DNA of 64,000 nt from the NCBI RefSeq assembly GCF_030010375.1, contig NZ_JASCRY010000003.1:558001-622000 (forward strand), read 5' to 3'. The DNA is from Flavobacterium yafengii (GTDB lineage: Bacteria; Bacteroidota; Bacteroidia; Flavobacteriales; Flavobacteriaceae). A program made the translations under genes and the position numbers. Under the pieces are notes generated by a model, which did no database searches, was not told where the DNA came from, and was given only the letters and a program-made list of their open reading frames with translations. Positions 19,261 to 27,245 of this stretch are shown in pieces; within the stretch, counting starts at the first letter, position 1; each line of letters starts with the position of its first letter.

Positions 19261-19426
19261 GTGAATTGAACTTTTGTATTAATCCTCTTAAATTATTCTC
19301 AAAAAGCAAAAAACACCTATATTTACTACAAAAAAATCATATTGCTCGTTATTCGTCAAGTTATAAAACTGGCACACAATTTCAGCCTAAAAATGAGCAA
19401 CTATTTTAACCCTTAAATAAATTATT

Positions 19427-20398
19427 ATGTCAGAAAGAATAGCAGGAAATTCAGGAGGAAAAGGAGGCACATCCGGAGGAAAAGGCGGAAAAGGTGGAAC
19501 AAGAGGCGGAACAGGAGGTGGAAAAAGTGAGATGGCAGGAGGAAGAGTGGGAGGAAAAACTGAAGATAGTTTAAAAGAAAAAGCAAGAGGATTTATAGAA
19601 GAAACAATAAAAAAACCAATTGCCCACTGTGTTAGATCAAGAGAAAAAGAAAATGATTGGACCATTATACATGCAATAGTTAATGGCATTGTAAAGCATG
19701 ATTTTCCCGAAGAAGTAGATTTACGAATAGGTAATGATTGGTGGGAAATAGGTAATCAAGGTTATACAGGTTCTTGTACTGCATGGGCTGCTACAGATTC
19801 ATTATTGAGATGGCATTTAGTAAGAGCTAAGAAAATAAACGAAACAGAAAGGCTTTCAGTCCAATTTACTTGGATGGCTGCAAAAGAAACTGATAATTTT
19901 ACAACCTACCCTGAAACTTTTATTGAAAATTCAGGCACACCTCTTAAAGGTGCTTTAAATGTTTTAAAAAAGTATGGTGCTGTTCTAGATAAACACCTTC
20001 CATTTGGTGGAAGAATAATTGACCCACAAATGGATGCTGAAACTTTTTATTCGATCGCTTCACTATTTTCTATCAATAGTTATTACAGCATTATTAAGGA
20101 ATACGATGTCAATTTAGATCATCTTAGAATGTGGTTAGCAAGTATTGGTCCAATAATAGCAATGACTGATACCGACTGGAACTTTAGAAACTATAATAAT
20201 GGCGGAAAACTGGATTCTTATGATTTAACAACTGTTGTTCCAGATACAGGACACGCAATTGCAATTGTAGGTTATACTAAAAATCATTTTATCATTCGCA
20301 ACAGTTGGGGAACTGATTGGGGAGATAATGGTTATGCCTATGCATCTAACGATTATGTTGCAGCAGCATTTTGCGAAGGATACGGCATCTGGGTTTAA
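19427..20398 (+). CDS. C1 (papain-like) family cysteine peptidase with Gly/Lys-rich N-terminus
   Basis: A 323-residue protein with no signal peptide. Residues 6-44 are a low-complexity tract of GGKGG, SGGKGG and TGGGK units, then a helical pro-region-like segment (about 45-75) and a papain-fold domain. The catalytic set is complete: oxyanion Gln111 and Cys117 in NQGYTGSCTAWAA, His276 in DTGHAIAIVGY and Asn292 in IIRNSWGTDWGDNGYAY. Papain-type enzymes without export signals are uncommon in bacteria; it might act inside the cell or be secreted by a non-Sec route. It stands alone in a low-complexity stretch flanked by repeats and an insertion-sequence remnant. Substrate is unknown. Confidence 0.85.
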   Translation: MSERIAGNSGGKGGTSGGKGGKGGTRGGTGGGKSEMAGGRVGGKTEDSLKEKARGFIEETIKKPIAHCVRSREKENDWTIIHAIVNGIVKHDFPEEVDLRIGNDWWEIGNQGYTGSCTAWAATDSLLRWHLVRAKKINETERLSVQFTWMAAKETDNFTTYPETFIENSGTPLKGALNVLKKYGAVLDKHLPFGGRIIDPQMDAETFYSIASLFSINSYYSIIKEYDVNLDHLRMWLASIGPIIAMTDTDWNFRNYNNGGKLDSYDLTTVVPDTGHAIAIVGYTKNHFIIRNSWGTDWGDNGYAYASNDYVAAAFCEGYGIWV

Positions 20399-20691
20399 AT
20401 ATATAAAATACCATTTCTCATTAATTTTAGAAGTAGGAAAAATTAAAGATTTAAGCAGACTTGTTTATGATCAAAATAGAGTTAAGCTAATTTAAAACAT
20501 CTCTAACGTGACGTTGCACAACACCTGTTTTGTCATATTTAGATTTTAATGGAATTCTCGTTTTTAATCCTATTCTCGTTTAGCTAAAAACACTCGATTT
20601 CATAATTTTCAAGCAAATAGAGGCTTGATAACGTTAGCTATCAAACAATAAGGTTATGTTATAGAAAATAATTACGTAATAAATTCTAAAA
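20399..20691. other. intergenic region without a gene
   Basis: A 293-base gap. It contains GACGTTGCACAAC, two copies of TTCTCGTTT (near 20555 and 20574), and TTGATA-ACGTTAGC-TATCAA (about 20626-20645), a small hairpin. No open frame or clear promoter is visible. The short repeats again suggest an accessory stretch. Confidence 0.5.
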
Positions 20692-21186
20692 ATGGGACAA
20701 TATAAAGCAAACTCAACAAATTCTAAAAGTTTCAGTTTGACAATAGAAAATACTAAAATTGGAGAATTAAATTATACGAAATGGTATTCGTTTAAAGCAG
20801 AAATACAGTTAGCAGACAATTCGAATTATCAACTTGAGCCAAAAGGATTTTGGGATTCTAAAATTGAATTAAAAAAAGCAGAAAAAACACTATTAGAATT
20901 TAAAATGGGTTGGAAAGGAATTCTAATTACAACTAATTTTAATGAAAGTAAAAAAAAATATTTATTAAAATTGAAAGGACTGCTGAGTAATAGATTTATA
21001 CTTATTGATGCAGAAGAAAATGAGATATTAACTGTTGATACTGATTTCAAATGGAGTAAATTAAATTTTGACTATACTATTGAAACTTCAACAGAATTAG
21101 ACAATATGGAAAATAAAGAACTTATGTTGTTGACTATTCTACACTGTATAAATTATTATTTGACAATTATTGTTGCAGCTGCTTAA
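20692..21186 (+). CDS. hypothetical protein, beta-rich, cytoplasmic
   Basis: A 164-residue protein without a signal peptide, beginning MGQYKANSTNSKSFSLTIEN. The pattern of alternating strands (YTKWYSFKAEIQL, YQLEPKGFWDSKIEL, LLEFKMGWKGILITT, YLLKLKGLLSNRFILID, FKWSKLNFDYTIETS) suggests a beta-barrel or beta-sandwich scaffold like the LURP-one/tubby type, which is only a guess. The C-terminus NKELMLLTILHCINYYLTIIVAAA is a hydrophobic helix that could insert into the membrane. Similar short proteins are found in Flavobacterium, where they are annotated as hypothetical. No neighbour gives a hint of function. Confidence 0.75.
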   Translation: MGQYKANSTNSKSFSLTIENTKIGELNYTKWYSFKAEIQLADNSNYQLEPKGFWDSKIELKKAEKTLLEFKMGWKGILITTNFNESKKKYLLKLKGLLSNRFILIDAEENEILTVDTDFKWSKLNFDYTIETSTELDNMENKELMLLTILHCINYYLTIIVAAA

Positions 21187-21236
21187 ACAAAATAACCAGC
21201 GCATTCCATAATAAAAAACAAGTAAAAATTTCATAA

Positions 21237-21565
21237 TTAACAGGCAAATTCATATGTATTCATATAGGAAGTTTGTCTGTTGATTACTGATAAAACACAA
21301 CCTATAATTTTGTCTTTTACATTGTTTAAAACCAGCATTGTATTATTACCTTCCTCTTTTTTCTTTCATAATATTCTTTGAGTTGAGGATCATGTTTTAC
21401 AGCCACTAAAGCACACATTTGTAATATTGATTTCATTTTTTATCGGCATATGATTTATTTCAGTTCGCCCTTTAATACTCGAATCTGAACTATATTCAAA
21501 AGGGCAGTTCCAGTGATTTATAAAAAACTCAATAATCTCAAAGAATATAAAATACCAAAACTGAA
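21237..21565 (-). pseudogene. IS110-type transposase, decayed C-terminal remnant
   Basis: Read on the minus strand in three frames, the segment spells the end of an IS110-family (Transposase_20) protein: PFEYSSDSSIKGRTEINHM, then MKSILQMCALVAVKHDPQLK and EYYERKK, then EEGNNTMLVLNNVKDKII and NRQTSYMNTYEFAC followed by a stop at 21237-21239. The order and spacing match the conserved C-terminal half of that family. At least two frameshifts separate the pieces (near 21440 and 21370), and another indel appears before PFEY. The N-terminal DEDD catalytic half is missing, so the element is dead. Confidence 0.75.
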
Positions 21566-22037
21566 GTTTTCACAGGAATTAGAAGTTATGATTATTAAAG
21601 ATATTGTAGAAAATGTGGAGGTAGTCCCAATAAAGTAAATGAAATTTTAAATCCCGAATGAGGTTTCAAACACTTCTGTTTGCAAATCCGCCCTAACGTT
21701 TCTCTGCAAATACGAACAATCTGATTGTCATTCTGGCGAAAAGCAAATTGTAAACTAACCCAGTATTTATTCTGAATTCATTTCAATGGTTATTTCCCAC
21801 TATTCATTTTATTTCTCAAGTTTTCAATCTGTTTTGTTAGTTAGAAATACGTTTAAAACTTGCAAGGCTTTTTTACACTACTAGGGGCTCTACGATATTT
21901 TTTTAACACTCATACATACTTAAATAATTTCACAATCAATATTAACATAGATTAAACTACATTAGCACAACAATAAATGTTTGGCACTTAATTTATTTAT
22001 AAAACGTAACATTGATTTCAATTAAAAAGTTAAAATA
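21566..22037. other. intergenic remainder after the IS110 remnant
   Basis: No gene is visible. The stretch contains the inverted-looking words TCAAACACTTCTGTTTGCAA and GCAAATCCGCCCTAACGTTT around 21665-21705 and an A/T-rich leader before the next gene. It is presumably the scar and flank of the former insertion plus the promoter of the gene at 22038. Confidence 0.45.
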
Positions 22038-22622
22038 ATGACTATACCAGATACAAAAATAACAACTAGCATAAAAAAAATAAACTTTAAAACTCTTGCT
22101 ATTTTAACAATTCTAATTCTTTCTATTATAGATTTCTGTACTCCCCTAGGCACAGCAATAGGTGCTTTGTATTTAATCCCAATGACAATGGTTATAGATC
22201 AGAAAAAATCAACTCTTTATGTTTTTTCATTCATTTCAACTATACTTATTTTATTTAAATTTTTTTATTTCCAAAATAGCAATACACACATTAGTATTTA
22301 TAGTGATCGATTAATATCTATGATTGCATTATGGGTGGTAACCTTTATTTTAATTGCACACAAAACTCAGCGTAATAAAACCGAAAAACTAATACTGGAA
22401 CATAATAAATCAATTACTGAAATGTTATTTAAAATAAATCATAAAATTAGACACTCCGTTTCTCAAATCTTAGGACTTACCTACACCTTACTTAAACTCC
22501 CTATAGATTCAAAAGATGAAATAAAAGAACTATTAAATCACATACACAATACTACCCAAGAACTTGATCTTCAAACAAAAGAATTGATAGAATTTATGAT
22601 TAAGGAAAAACAATATGATTAA
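22038..22622 (+). CDS. truncated membrane histidine kinase-like protein (sensor plus dimerisation helices, no ATPase domain)
   Basis: A 194-residue protein with about three to four membrane helices (residues 18-50, 58-78, 92-108), then a helical hairpin resembling a HisKA dimerisation/phosphotransfer domain. NHKIRHSVSQILGLTYTLLK aligns with the usual xHExRTPLxxIxG H-box, making His135 the candidate phospho-acceptor, and a second helix (EIKELLNHIHNTTQELDLQT) follows. The protein stops there, with no HATPase domain. It could be a decayed kinase, or a phosphotransfer or dominant partner fed by another kinase. The frame is clean and no ATPase remnant follows, which favours a real short protein. 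Confidence 0.65.
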   Translation: MTIPDTKITTSIKKINFKTLAILTILILSIIDFCTPLGTAIGALYLIPMTMVIDQKKSTLYVFSFISTILILFKFFYFQNSNTHISIYSDRLISMIALWVVTFILIAHKTQRNKTEKLILEHNKSITEMLFKINHKIRHSVSQILGLTYTLLKLPIDSKDEIKELLNHIHNTTQELDLQTKELIEFMIKEKQYD

Positions 22623-22740
22623 TCTTAGGCAAAACTAAAACAAGTTGGCAAAATAAATTTAAACTCCTAAAAAAACCTAGTAATGCTTTTTTGGGATCAT
22701 AATGAATAAGAAAAAACTAATTCAATTTAAAATCTAATTT

Positions 22741-23121
22741 TTAATTCACTGCCTTAGTAGATTTTCCTACCGTCAAATAAATGTGATTGTTAGGATACAG
22801 AAATTCAATTTTTGTATGCTGCTGGTTTATCCTCATTTCTACTTGACCTTTCTCATTTTCTAAAGTATAGAAGGTGAAATTCCTATCCCGAGAAAAAATA
22901 CCAGAGTCTACAATTTTATATTTCATTTTTGTAGTCGTAAAAAAGAAAACCACATCACGCTTTTGAGTATCTAAGAACACAAAAGAATATTCATTTCCAG
23001 CGATATTACATTCGCCTTGTTTAAAAGGTTGCTCATCTATGCAATACCGTTGCACATTAAACACTTGTTCTTGAGCATACATACCACCCGTTAGCAACAA
23101 CAGTACAATTATTTTTTTCAT
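22741..23121 (-). CDS. small secreted hypothetical protein
   Basis: A 126-residue protein with a signal peptide (MKKIIVLLLLTGGMYAQ) and a beta-strand-rich mature part (SFVFLDTQKRDVVFFFTTTK, FTFYTLENEKGQVEMRINQQ, KIEFLYPNNHIYLTVGKS). There are two cysteines (in RYCIDEQ and GECNIAG) that could form a disulfide in the periplasm. I do not recognise the family. It converges on the truncated kinase gene and is transcribed away from the thioesterase gene. Confidence 0.75.
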   Translation of the reverse strand: MKKIIVLLLLTGGMYAQEQVFNVQRYCIDEQPFKQGECNIAGNEYSFVFLDTQKRDVVFFFTTTKMKYKIVDSGIFSRDRNFTFYTLENEKGQVEMRINQQHTKIEFLYPNNHIYLTVGKSTKAVN

Positions 23122-23382
23122 ACATGGTTATTTTCTATTATCCGGAATTGGATAATTCTTTTTTCTAATACAAAAGACACGCCACAATATTTTTTAGAGT
23201 AGAATAACTAACAAACACGCTATTTAATTTTGTGTGGCTATCATAAAAAAGCCTTAAAAAGCATCGAGTTCCATTATTACATTCCGTTTTTATTTGTATT
23301 TTCGATTTTATAAAACCTACTTACTTTCATTAAAATATAATCCTGAAAGTATCCTAAAAATAATTTTAAAAACAAAACAACA

Positions 23383-23820
23383 ATGACTTCATTTAGCAAA
23401 GAATTATCCTTCCGTTGGTCTGATCTTGACCCAAATTTTCATGTCCGACACAGTGCTTATTATGACTTTGGAGCACAGCACCGAATCGAAATTCTAGAGA
23501 GTCTTGGTTTAACAATGAAAGTCATGCAAGCACAAAATTTTGGCCCTATTCTATTTAGGGAAGAATGTGTTTTTAGAAGAGAAATAAAACTTTCGGACAA
23601 AATTTTCATGCATACCAAAACCTCAAAAGTAAATGCAGATGCTTCCCGTTGGTCCATTGTGCATGAGTTTTTAAATGAAGACAACAAACTTTGTGCGACC
23701 ATAACAGTTGACGGCGCTTGGATGGATACTAAACTTCGTAAACTAGCTTCTCCTACTCCTGAAATTGCCATTGAAACCTTGAGTATTTTTCCTAAAAGTG
23801 ATAATTTCGAAGGTCTTTAA
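23383..23820 (+). CDS. acyl-CoA thioesterase, hotdog fold (4HBT type)
   Basis: A 145-residue single-domain hotdog protein. SFRWSDLDPNFHVRHSAYYDF carries the Asp-x-x-x-H/N pattern seen in YbgC/FadM-type thioesterases (usually D-x-D-x-x-x-H-V-x-N), and the central helix follows (YYDFGAQHRIEILESLGL). The later strands (FRREIKLSDKIFMHTKTSKV, WSIVHEFLNEDNKLCATITV) match the fold. It would hydrolyse acyl-CoA thioesters in the cytoplasm; the natural substrate is not evident. It sits 45 bases before the 2H phosphoesterase gene on the same strand, so the two may be co-transcribed. Confidence 0.85.
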   Translation: MTSFSKELSFRWSDLDPNFHVRHSAYYDFGAQHRIEILESLGLTMKVMQAQNFGPILFREECVFRREIKLSDKIFMHTKTSKVNADASRWSIVHEFLNEDNKLCATITVDGAWMDTKLRKLASPTPEIAIETLSIFPKSDNFEGL

Positions 23821-23865
23821 AATCATATCTTGAATCGTAAAGTAATAAAATCATAATTAATACGA

Positions 23866-24549
23866 ATGGATTTAAACGAGCATTATACTACTCTCTATAA
23901 AGAATCTGTAGAAAAAATTGCTGCAGACACTTATCAAATTGACACCCAAATTGATTCAGCGACAGACAATCGATTTGGTATTACCCTATTAATTCGGCCG
24001 GATATTCATATCAAAAATAAGATTCAAGGTTTTTTAGAAGAACTCAAAGCAATCGATCCTGAGCAATATTATTATCCAAATTCTGATGTTCATATTACCG
24101 TGCTCTCTATTATTTCCTGTTATGATGGTTTTAATTTGGCAACAATTTCGATTCCTGATTATGTAAAAATTATCAAAAAAAGCCTTGTTGGAATACAAGA
24201 TATAACAATTAATTTTCAAGGAATCACTGCCTCTCCTTCTGCTATAATGGTACAGGGCTTCACCAATACTAATTCCTTAAATGATTTAAGAAACAACCTG
24301 AGAACTAATTTTATAAATTCTGGACTGGAACAAAGCATTGATGAACGTTATTCTATTCAAACAGCTCATACGACTGTTGCTAGGTTTCGAAAAGAAATCA
24401 AGAATAAAGAAAAACTGCTTGAAATATTAGAAAAGTATCGGGATTTTGATTTTGGAAAATTCAACTTTAAAGAATGTCATTTAGTTTATAATGATTGGTA
24501 CCAAAGAGACGAATTGGTCAAAGAAATACATGAATTTCGATTAAAATAA
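23866..24549 (+). CDS. 2H phosphoesterase superfamily protein
   Basis: A 227-residue protein with the two HxT/S motifs that define 2H phosphoesterases (relatives of RNA 2',3'-cyclic phosphodiesterase and LigT): DVHITVLSI (His76, Thr78) and TAHTTVARF (His168, Thr170), about 90 residues apart as in the family. Members open cyclic nucleotide phosphates or process RNA ends; Flavobacterium homologues are often labelled mutarotase without good reason. It has no signal peptide and is probably cytoplasmic. It follows the thioesterase gene closely. Confidence 0.8.
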   Translation: MDLNEHYTTLYKESVEKIAADTYQIDTQIDSATDNRFGITLLIRPDIHIKNKIQGFLEELKAIDPEQYYYPNSDVHITVLSIISCYDGFNLATISIPDYVKIIKKSLVGIQDITINFQGITASPSAIMVQGFTNTNSLNDLRNNLRTNFINSGLEQSIDERYSIQTAHTTVARFRKEIKNKEKLLEILEKYRDFDFGKFNFKECHLVYNDWYQRDELVKEIHEFRLK

Positions 24550-24643
24550 AAAATCATAATTTGTTATCCGTAGCATCATGATGTTATCAAAAGTAATGAT
24601 ACATTTAGTGATTATTACATAGTAACAAACTGAACAAAAAAAC

Positions 24644-25198
24644 ATGAAAATATTCCCAATAAAGAAAAGTATTGCAAGTCTGATTATTATAAGTATTCTA
24701 TCGTGTTCATCTGTAAAAACAGCTACCGTTAGCGGAAAAGTTTTGGCTATTCAAAAAGGGAAAGATGGCTACACTGCAACAATTGAAAATTCAAAAGGAC
24801 GCATTTATTACGGAACAATTAGTATTCCTAATTTGAAAAATCTTCAATTATTCAAACAAGCCGAAACTGGAGATACCATAACGGTAAAAGGAGAACTTTG
24901 GAAAATGGGAAAAGAGAAACAAATTACTGTCAGAGAAATATTGGAACTGAAACACAAGAATATTACCGAAGCTAAAATCACTGGAACAGTTCAATCTGTC
25001 GAAAAAGGAAAAGATGACTATACTGCCAAAATAAAAACAACTGAGGGAACAATCTATTTTGCTGTAATCAGTATTCCTAACCTTGGAAGTGCAGAGAAAT
25101 ACCGTGAATTTAAAATAGGAGAAAAGGTTACTTTGTTCGGAGAAATCTGGAAAATGGGAAACGATAACCGAATTACCGTCAAAAAAAATTTAGATTAA
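24644..25198 (+). CDS. lipoprotein with two tandem repeats of an OB-like domain
   Basis: A 184-residue lipoprotein (SIASLIIISILSCSS, lipobox Cys21). The mature part is an internal duplication: repeat one (about residues 30-100, GKVLAIQKGKDGYTATIENS ... GELWKMGKEKQITVREI) and repeat two (about 112-182, GTVQSVEKGKDDYTAKIKTT ... GEIWKMGNDNRITVKKN). Each unit contains G-K-D-x-Y-T-A, ISIPNL, and G-E-x-W-K-M-G, and has the strand pattern of a small OB-fold or BOF-like domain. Ligand unknown. The clean repetition indicates a real, selected protein. Confidence 0.8.
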   Translation: MKIFPIKKSIASLIIISILSCSSVKTATVSGKVLAIQKGKDGYTATIENSKGRIYYGTISIPNLKNLQLFKQAETGDTITVKGELWKMGKEKQITVREILELKHKNITEAKITGTVQSVEKGKDDYTAKIKTTEGTIYFAVISIPNLGSAEKYREFKIGEKVTLFGEIWKMGNDNRITVKKNLD

Positions 25199-25231
25199 AA
25201 ACTCTTTAATAAACATTTAAGCTATATAATT

Positions 25232-26080
25232 TCATTCATAAGAAATCGCTTCTATTCTATCGTTTTCAGAATTAAAAGGGGTAAAATCAGCTGTAATGGG
25301 TTGGCATTCAATCTTCATAAACGTGCAATTAACATCCCCAAAGTAACTGGCAACCGCTACTTCTGAAGCATCTTTCCCATTAGCAATTTTCACTAATCCA
25401 TTAGCAACCGCTAATTTAGTAGGGTCAAAAAACAACCATCGTCCACCGATATAGGCTTCAAAACATGCATGGAAATCCGGTGGATTAAGATTATAGGCAT
25501 ATCCTGTAAAATAGCGTGCCGGTATGTCTAACGCTCGACATAATGCGATTCCTAAATGGGCAAAATCTTTACAAACTCCTACTCTATCAAGTAATGTATC
25601 GCAGGCTGAAGTACTCGAATTGGTAACGCTGGTTTTATATTCGACAGTGTTAAAAATCGATTCCTTTATGGCTTTTGCTTTAGCATATTCATTGGGTAAA
25701 TATCCAAATTCCTTAGTGGCAAATTCCAATAACTTATCCGATTCACAATGCCTGCTTGGAGAAATATAAGGCAATACTTCATGATCCAGATTTATGATTG
25801 GTATAGATTGTAAAAGTACTTTTTCATCATAAACGGTATAACTGACCTCTACCTCTGCTTCGTAAATTAAAGTAAAAAATACGCCTTTCCCCACTTCCAT
25901 TTTTACAAATCGTGTGCCTGAATTTTTTAAAGTAAATTCCTCAAATTTTATGGCAGGAGTAACAATAAGTAATTCTGAAATGATAGTTTGACAAGCAGAT
26001 TTTGCAGCCTGTATATTAAAAATAAAGGTGGTTGGAGAAAAAACTTCGTATGATAATTCGCTAAATACTTTAAACTTCAT
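25232..26080 (-). CDS. transglutaminase-like cysteine protease family protein
   Basis: With the start at Met 26080 (MKFKVFSELSYEVFSP) the protein has 282 residues; an upstream extension to 26119 is open but unlikely because MKFKVFSELSYEVFSP is the usual family start. The N-terminal beta domain is followed by a transglutaminase core with a complete triad: Cys170 in DRVGVCKDFAHL, His204 in PPDFHACFEAY and Asp219 in FFDPTKLA. The layout matches bacterial transglutaminase-like proteins often encoded beside circularly permuted ATP-grasp ligases, but no such neighbour is seen here. It has no signal peptide. It is transcribed convergently with the tandem-repeat lipoprotein gene. Confidence 0.88.
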   Translation of the reverse strand: MKFKVFSELSYEVFSPTTFIFNIQAAKSACQTIISELLIVTPAIKFEEFTLKNSGTRFVKMEVGKGVFFTLIYEAEVEVSYTVYDEKVLLQSIPIINLDHEVLPYISPSRHCESDKLLEFATKEFGYLPNEYAKAKAIKESIFNTVEYKTSVTNSSTSACDTLLDRVGVCKDFAHLGIALCRALDIPARYFTGYAYNLNPPDFHACFEAYIGGRWLFFDPTKLAVANGLVKIANGKDASEVAVASYFGDVNCTFMKIECQPITADFTPFNSENDRIEAISYE

Positions 26081-26265
26081 AGTGTAAATATATAGTTTTA
26101 CAATTAGCGCTAAATACAATTTTTGGATTTATTATTGGCTAGTTTCCCCTTTTATTAAATTCTTAAATTCGATGGAATCAATTTATACAATTCAAAAAAA
26201 GTGATACTTTTTTTTATACTTTTATAATCCTAATAGAAATCAATTTTCAATCAAAAAAACTAAAA

Positions 26266-27078
26266 ATGAAATTAACCAAATTACTTTTTATAGTAGTTAT
26301 TATTTTAAGTATGAGTAGCTTTAAAAAAATAACTACTGATCATACAACCACAGAAAAAAATGTAGCGCAATCAAGGGAATTCTACCAAATTAAAACCTAT
26401 ATTTTCAAAACGGAACAGCAAGTACAAACCACCGAAAAATATCTAAAAGAGGCATTTCTTCCAGGGTTGAAAAAACTTGGAATTAAAAATATTGGTGTGT
26501 TCAAACCTAAACCAAATGCTACTGATACAATAAAAAAAGTGATGCTGGTAATTCCGTTTTCATCCATGACTCAATTTCTGGAATTGGAAGATAAACTAGC
26601 CAAAGACAAAAACTATTTAGCCTTTGGAACAGATTATTTAAATGCTTCCTATAAACAAGCGCCTTATTTGCGTATCGAATCAATTTTATTGAAAGCTTTT
26701 TCAGATCATCCTATTTTGTCAACTCCCGTTTTGAATAGTCCAAGAGCAAATAGAGTGTATGAATTAAGAAGCTATGAATCAGCAACCGAAGCGATTTATA
26801 AAAACAAAGTCGATATGTTTAATGCCGGCGGAGAAATAAAACTCTTTGACCGACTTGCTTTTAATGCTGTTTTTTATGGCGAAGTTATTTCAGGAGCCAA
26901 AATGCCAAACTTGATGTACATGACCACTTTTGCAGATCAGGAAAGTAGAGATTCGCATTGGAAAGCCTTTGTAGATTCGCCGGAATGGAAAGGATTAATA
27001 GCTAAGGAAAAATACAAAAACAATATTTCTCACATAGACATTACCTTTTTGTACCCAACTGATTATTCAGATTATTAG
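26266..27078 (+). CDS. secreted NIPSNAP family protein
   Basis: A 270-residue protein with a signal-like N-terminus (LTKLLFIVVIILSMSSF) and two ferredoxin-like NIPSNAP units: YQIKTYIFKTEQQVQTTEKY (from about residue 41) and YELRSYESATEAIYKNKVDM (from about residue 165), the latter ending NLMYMTTFADQESRDSHWKA, a hallmark of the family. The biochemical role of NIPSNAP proteins in bacteria is unknown; some relatives are heme-degrading or stress-related dimeric alpha-beta barrels. A terminator follows it, so it is probably a single-gene unit. Confidence 0.88.
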   Translation: MKLTKLLFIVVIILSMSSFKKITTDHTTTEKNVAQSREFYQIKTYIFKTEQQVQTTEKYLKEAFLPGLKKLGIKNIGVFKPKPNATDTIKKVMLVIPFSSMTQFLELEDKLAKDKNYLAFGTDYLNASYKQAPYLRIESILLKAFSDHPILSTPVLNSPRANRVYELRSYESATEAIYKNKVDMFNAGGEIKLFDRLAFNAVFYGEVISGAKMPNLMYMTTFADQESRDSHWKAFVDSPEWKGLIAKEKYKNNISHIDITFLYPTDYSDY

Positions 27079-27103
27079 TTTTACAAATCCTAATTTCAAT
27101 CCT

Positions 27104-27136
27104 AAACTACAACCCTAAAAAGCTGTAGTTTTTTTA
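27104..27136 (+). terminator. Rho-independent terminator after the NIPSNAP gene
   Basis: AAACTACA pairs with TGTAGTTT around a 12-base loop and is followed by a T-run. Confidence 0.7.
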
Positions 27137-27245
27137 TTTAAAAGCTTAAAACCTTTACTTTTTTTCGAATCCAGACAAGCGTAAATACGTCGTTAAGAAA
27201 AGATTAAATCATTAATTTTAAGTATCTTTAGTCCTATTTTTAGCT

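Noticed and set aside
19387..19689. Proline-rich open frame on the minus strand opposite the Gly/Lys-rich part of the C1 peptidase gene
   Set aside because: It is the complement of the GGN-rich codons of the peptidase; the PPFPP pattern arises from that and has no start context.
20626..20645. Integron attC-like site around AACGTTAG
   Set aside because: The word is short, only one arm pair is visible and there is no integrase gene or gene cassette array in the window.
21600..21660. CRKCGG-like zinc-ribbon fragment on the plus strand
   Set aside because: It is a few codons long, interrupted by stops and explained better by the flank of the IS110 remnant.
26081..26119. N-terminal extension of the transglutaminase-like protein
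   Set aside because: The extra 13 residues are open but the family start MKFKVFSELSYEVF lies at 26080.
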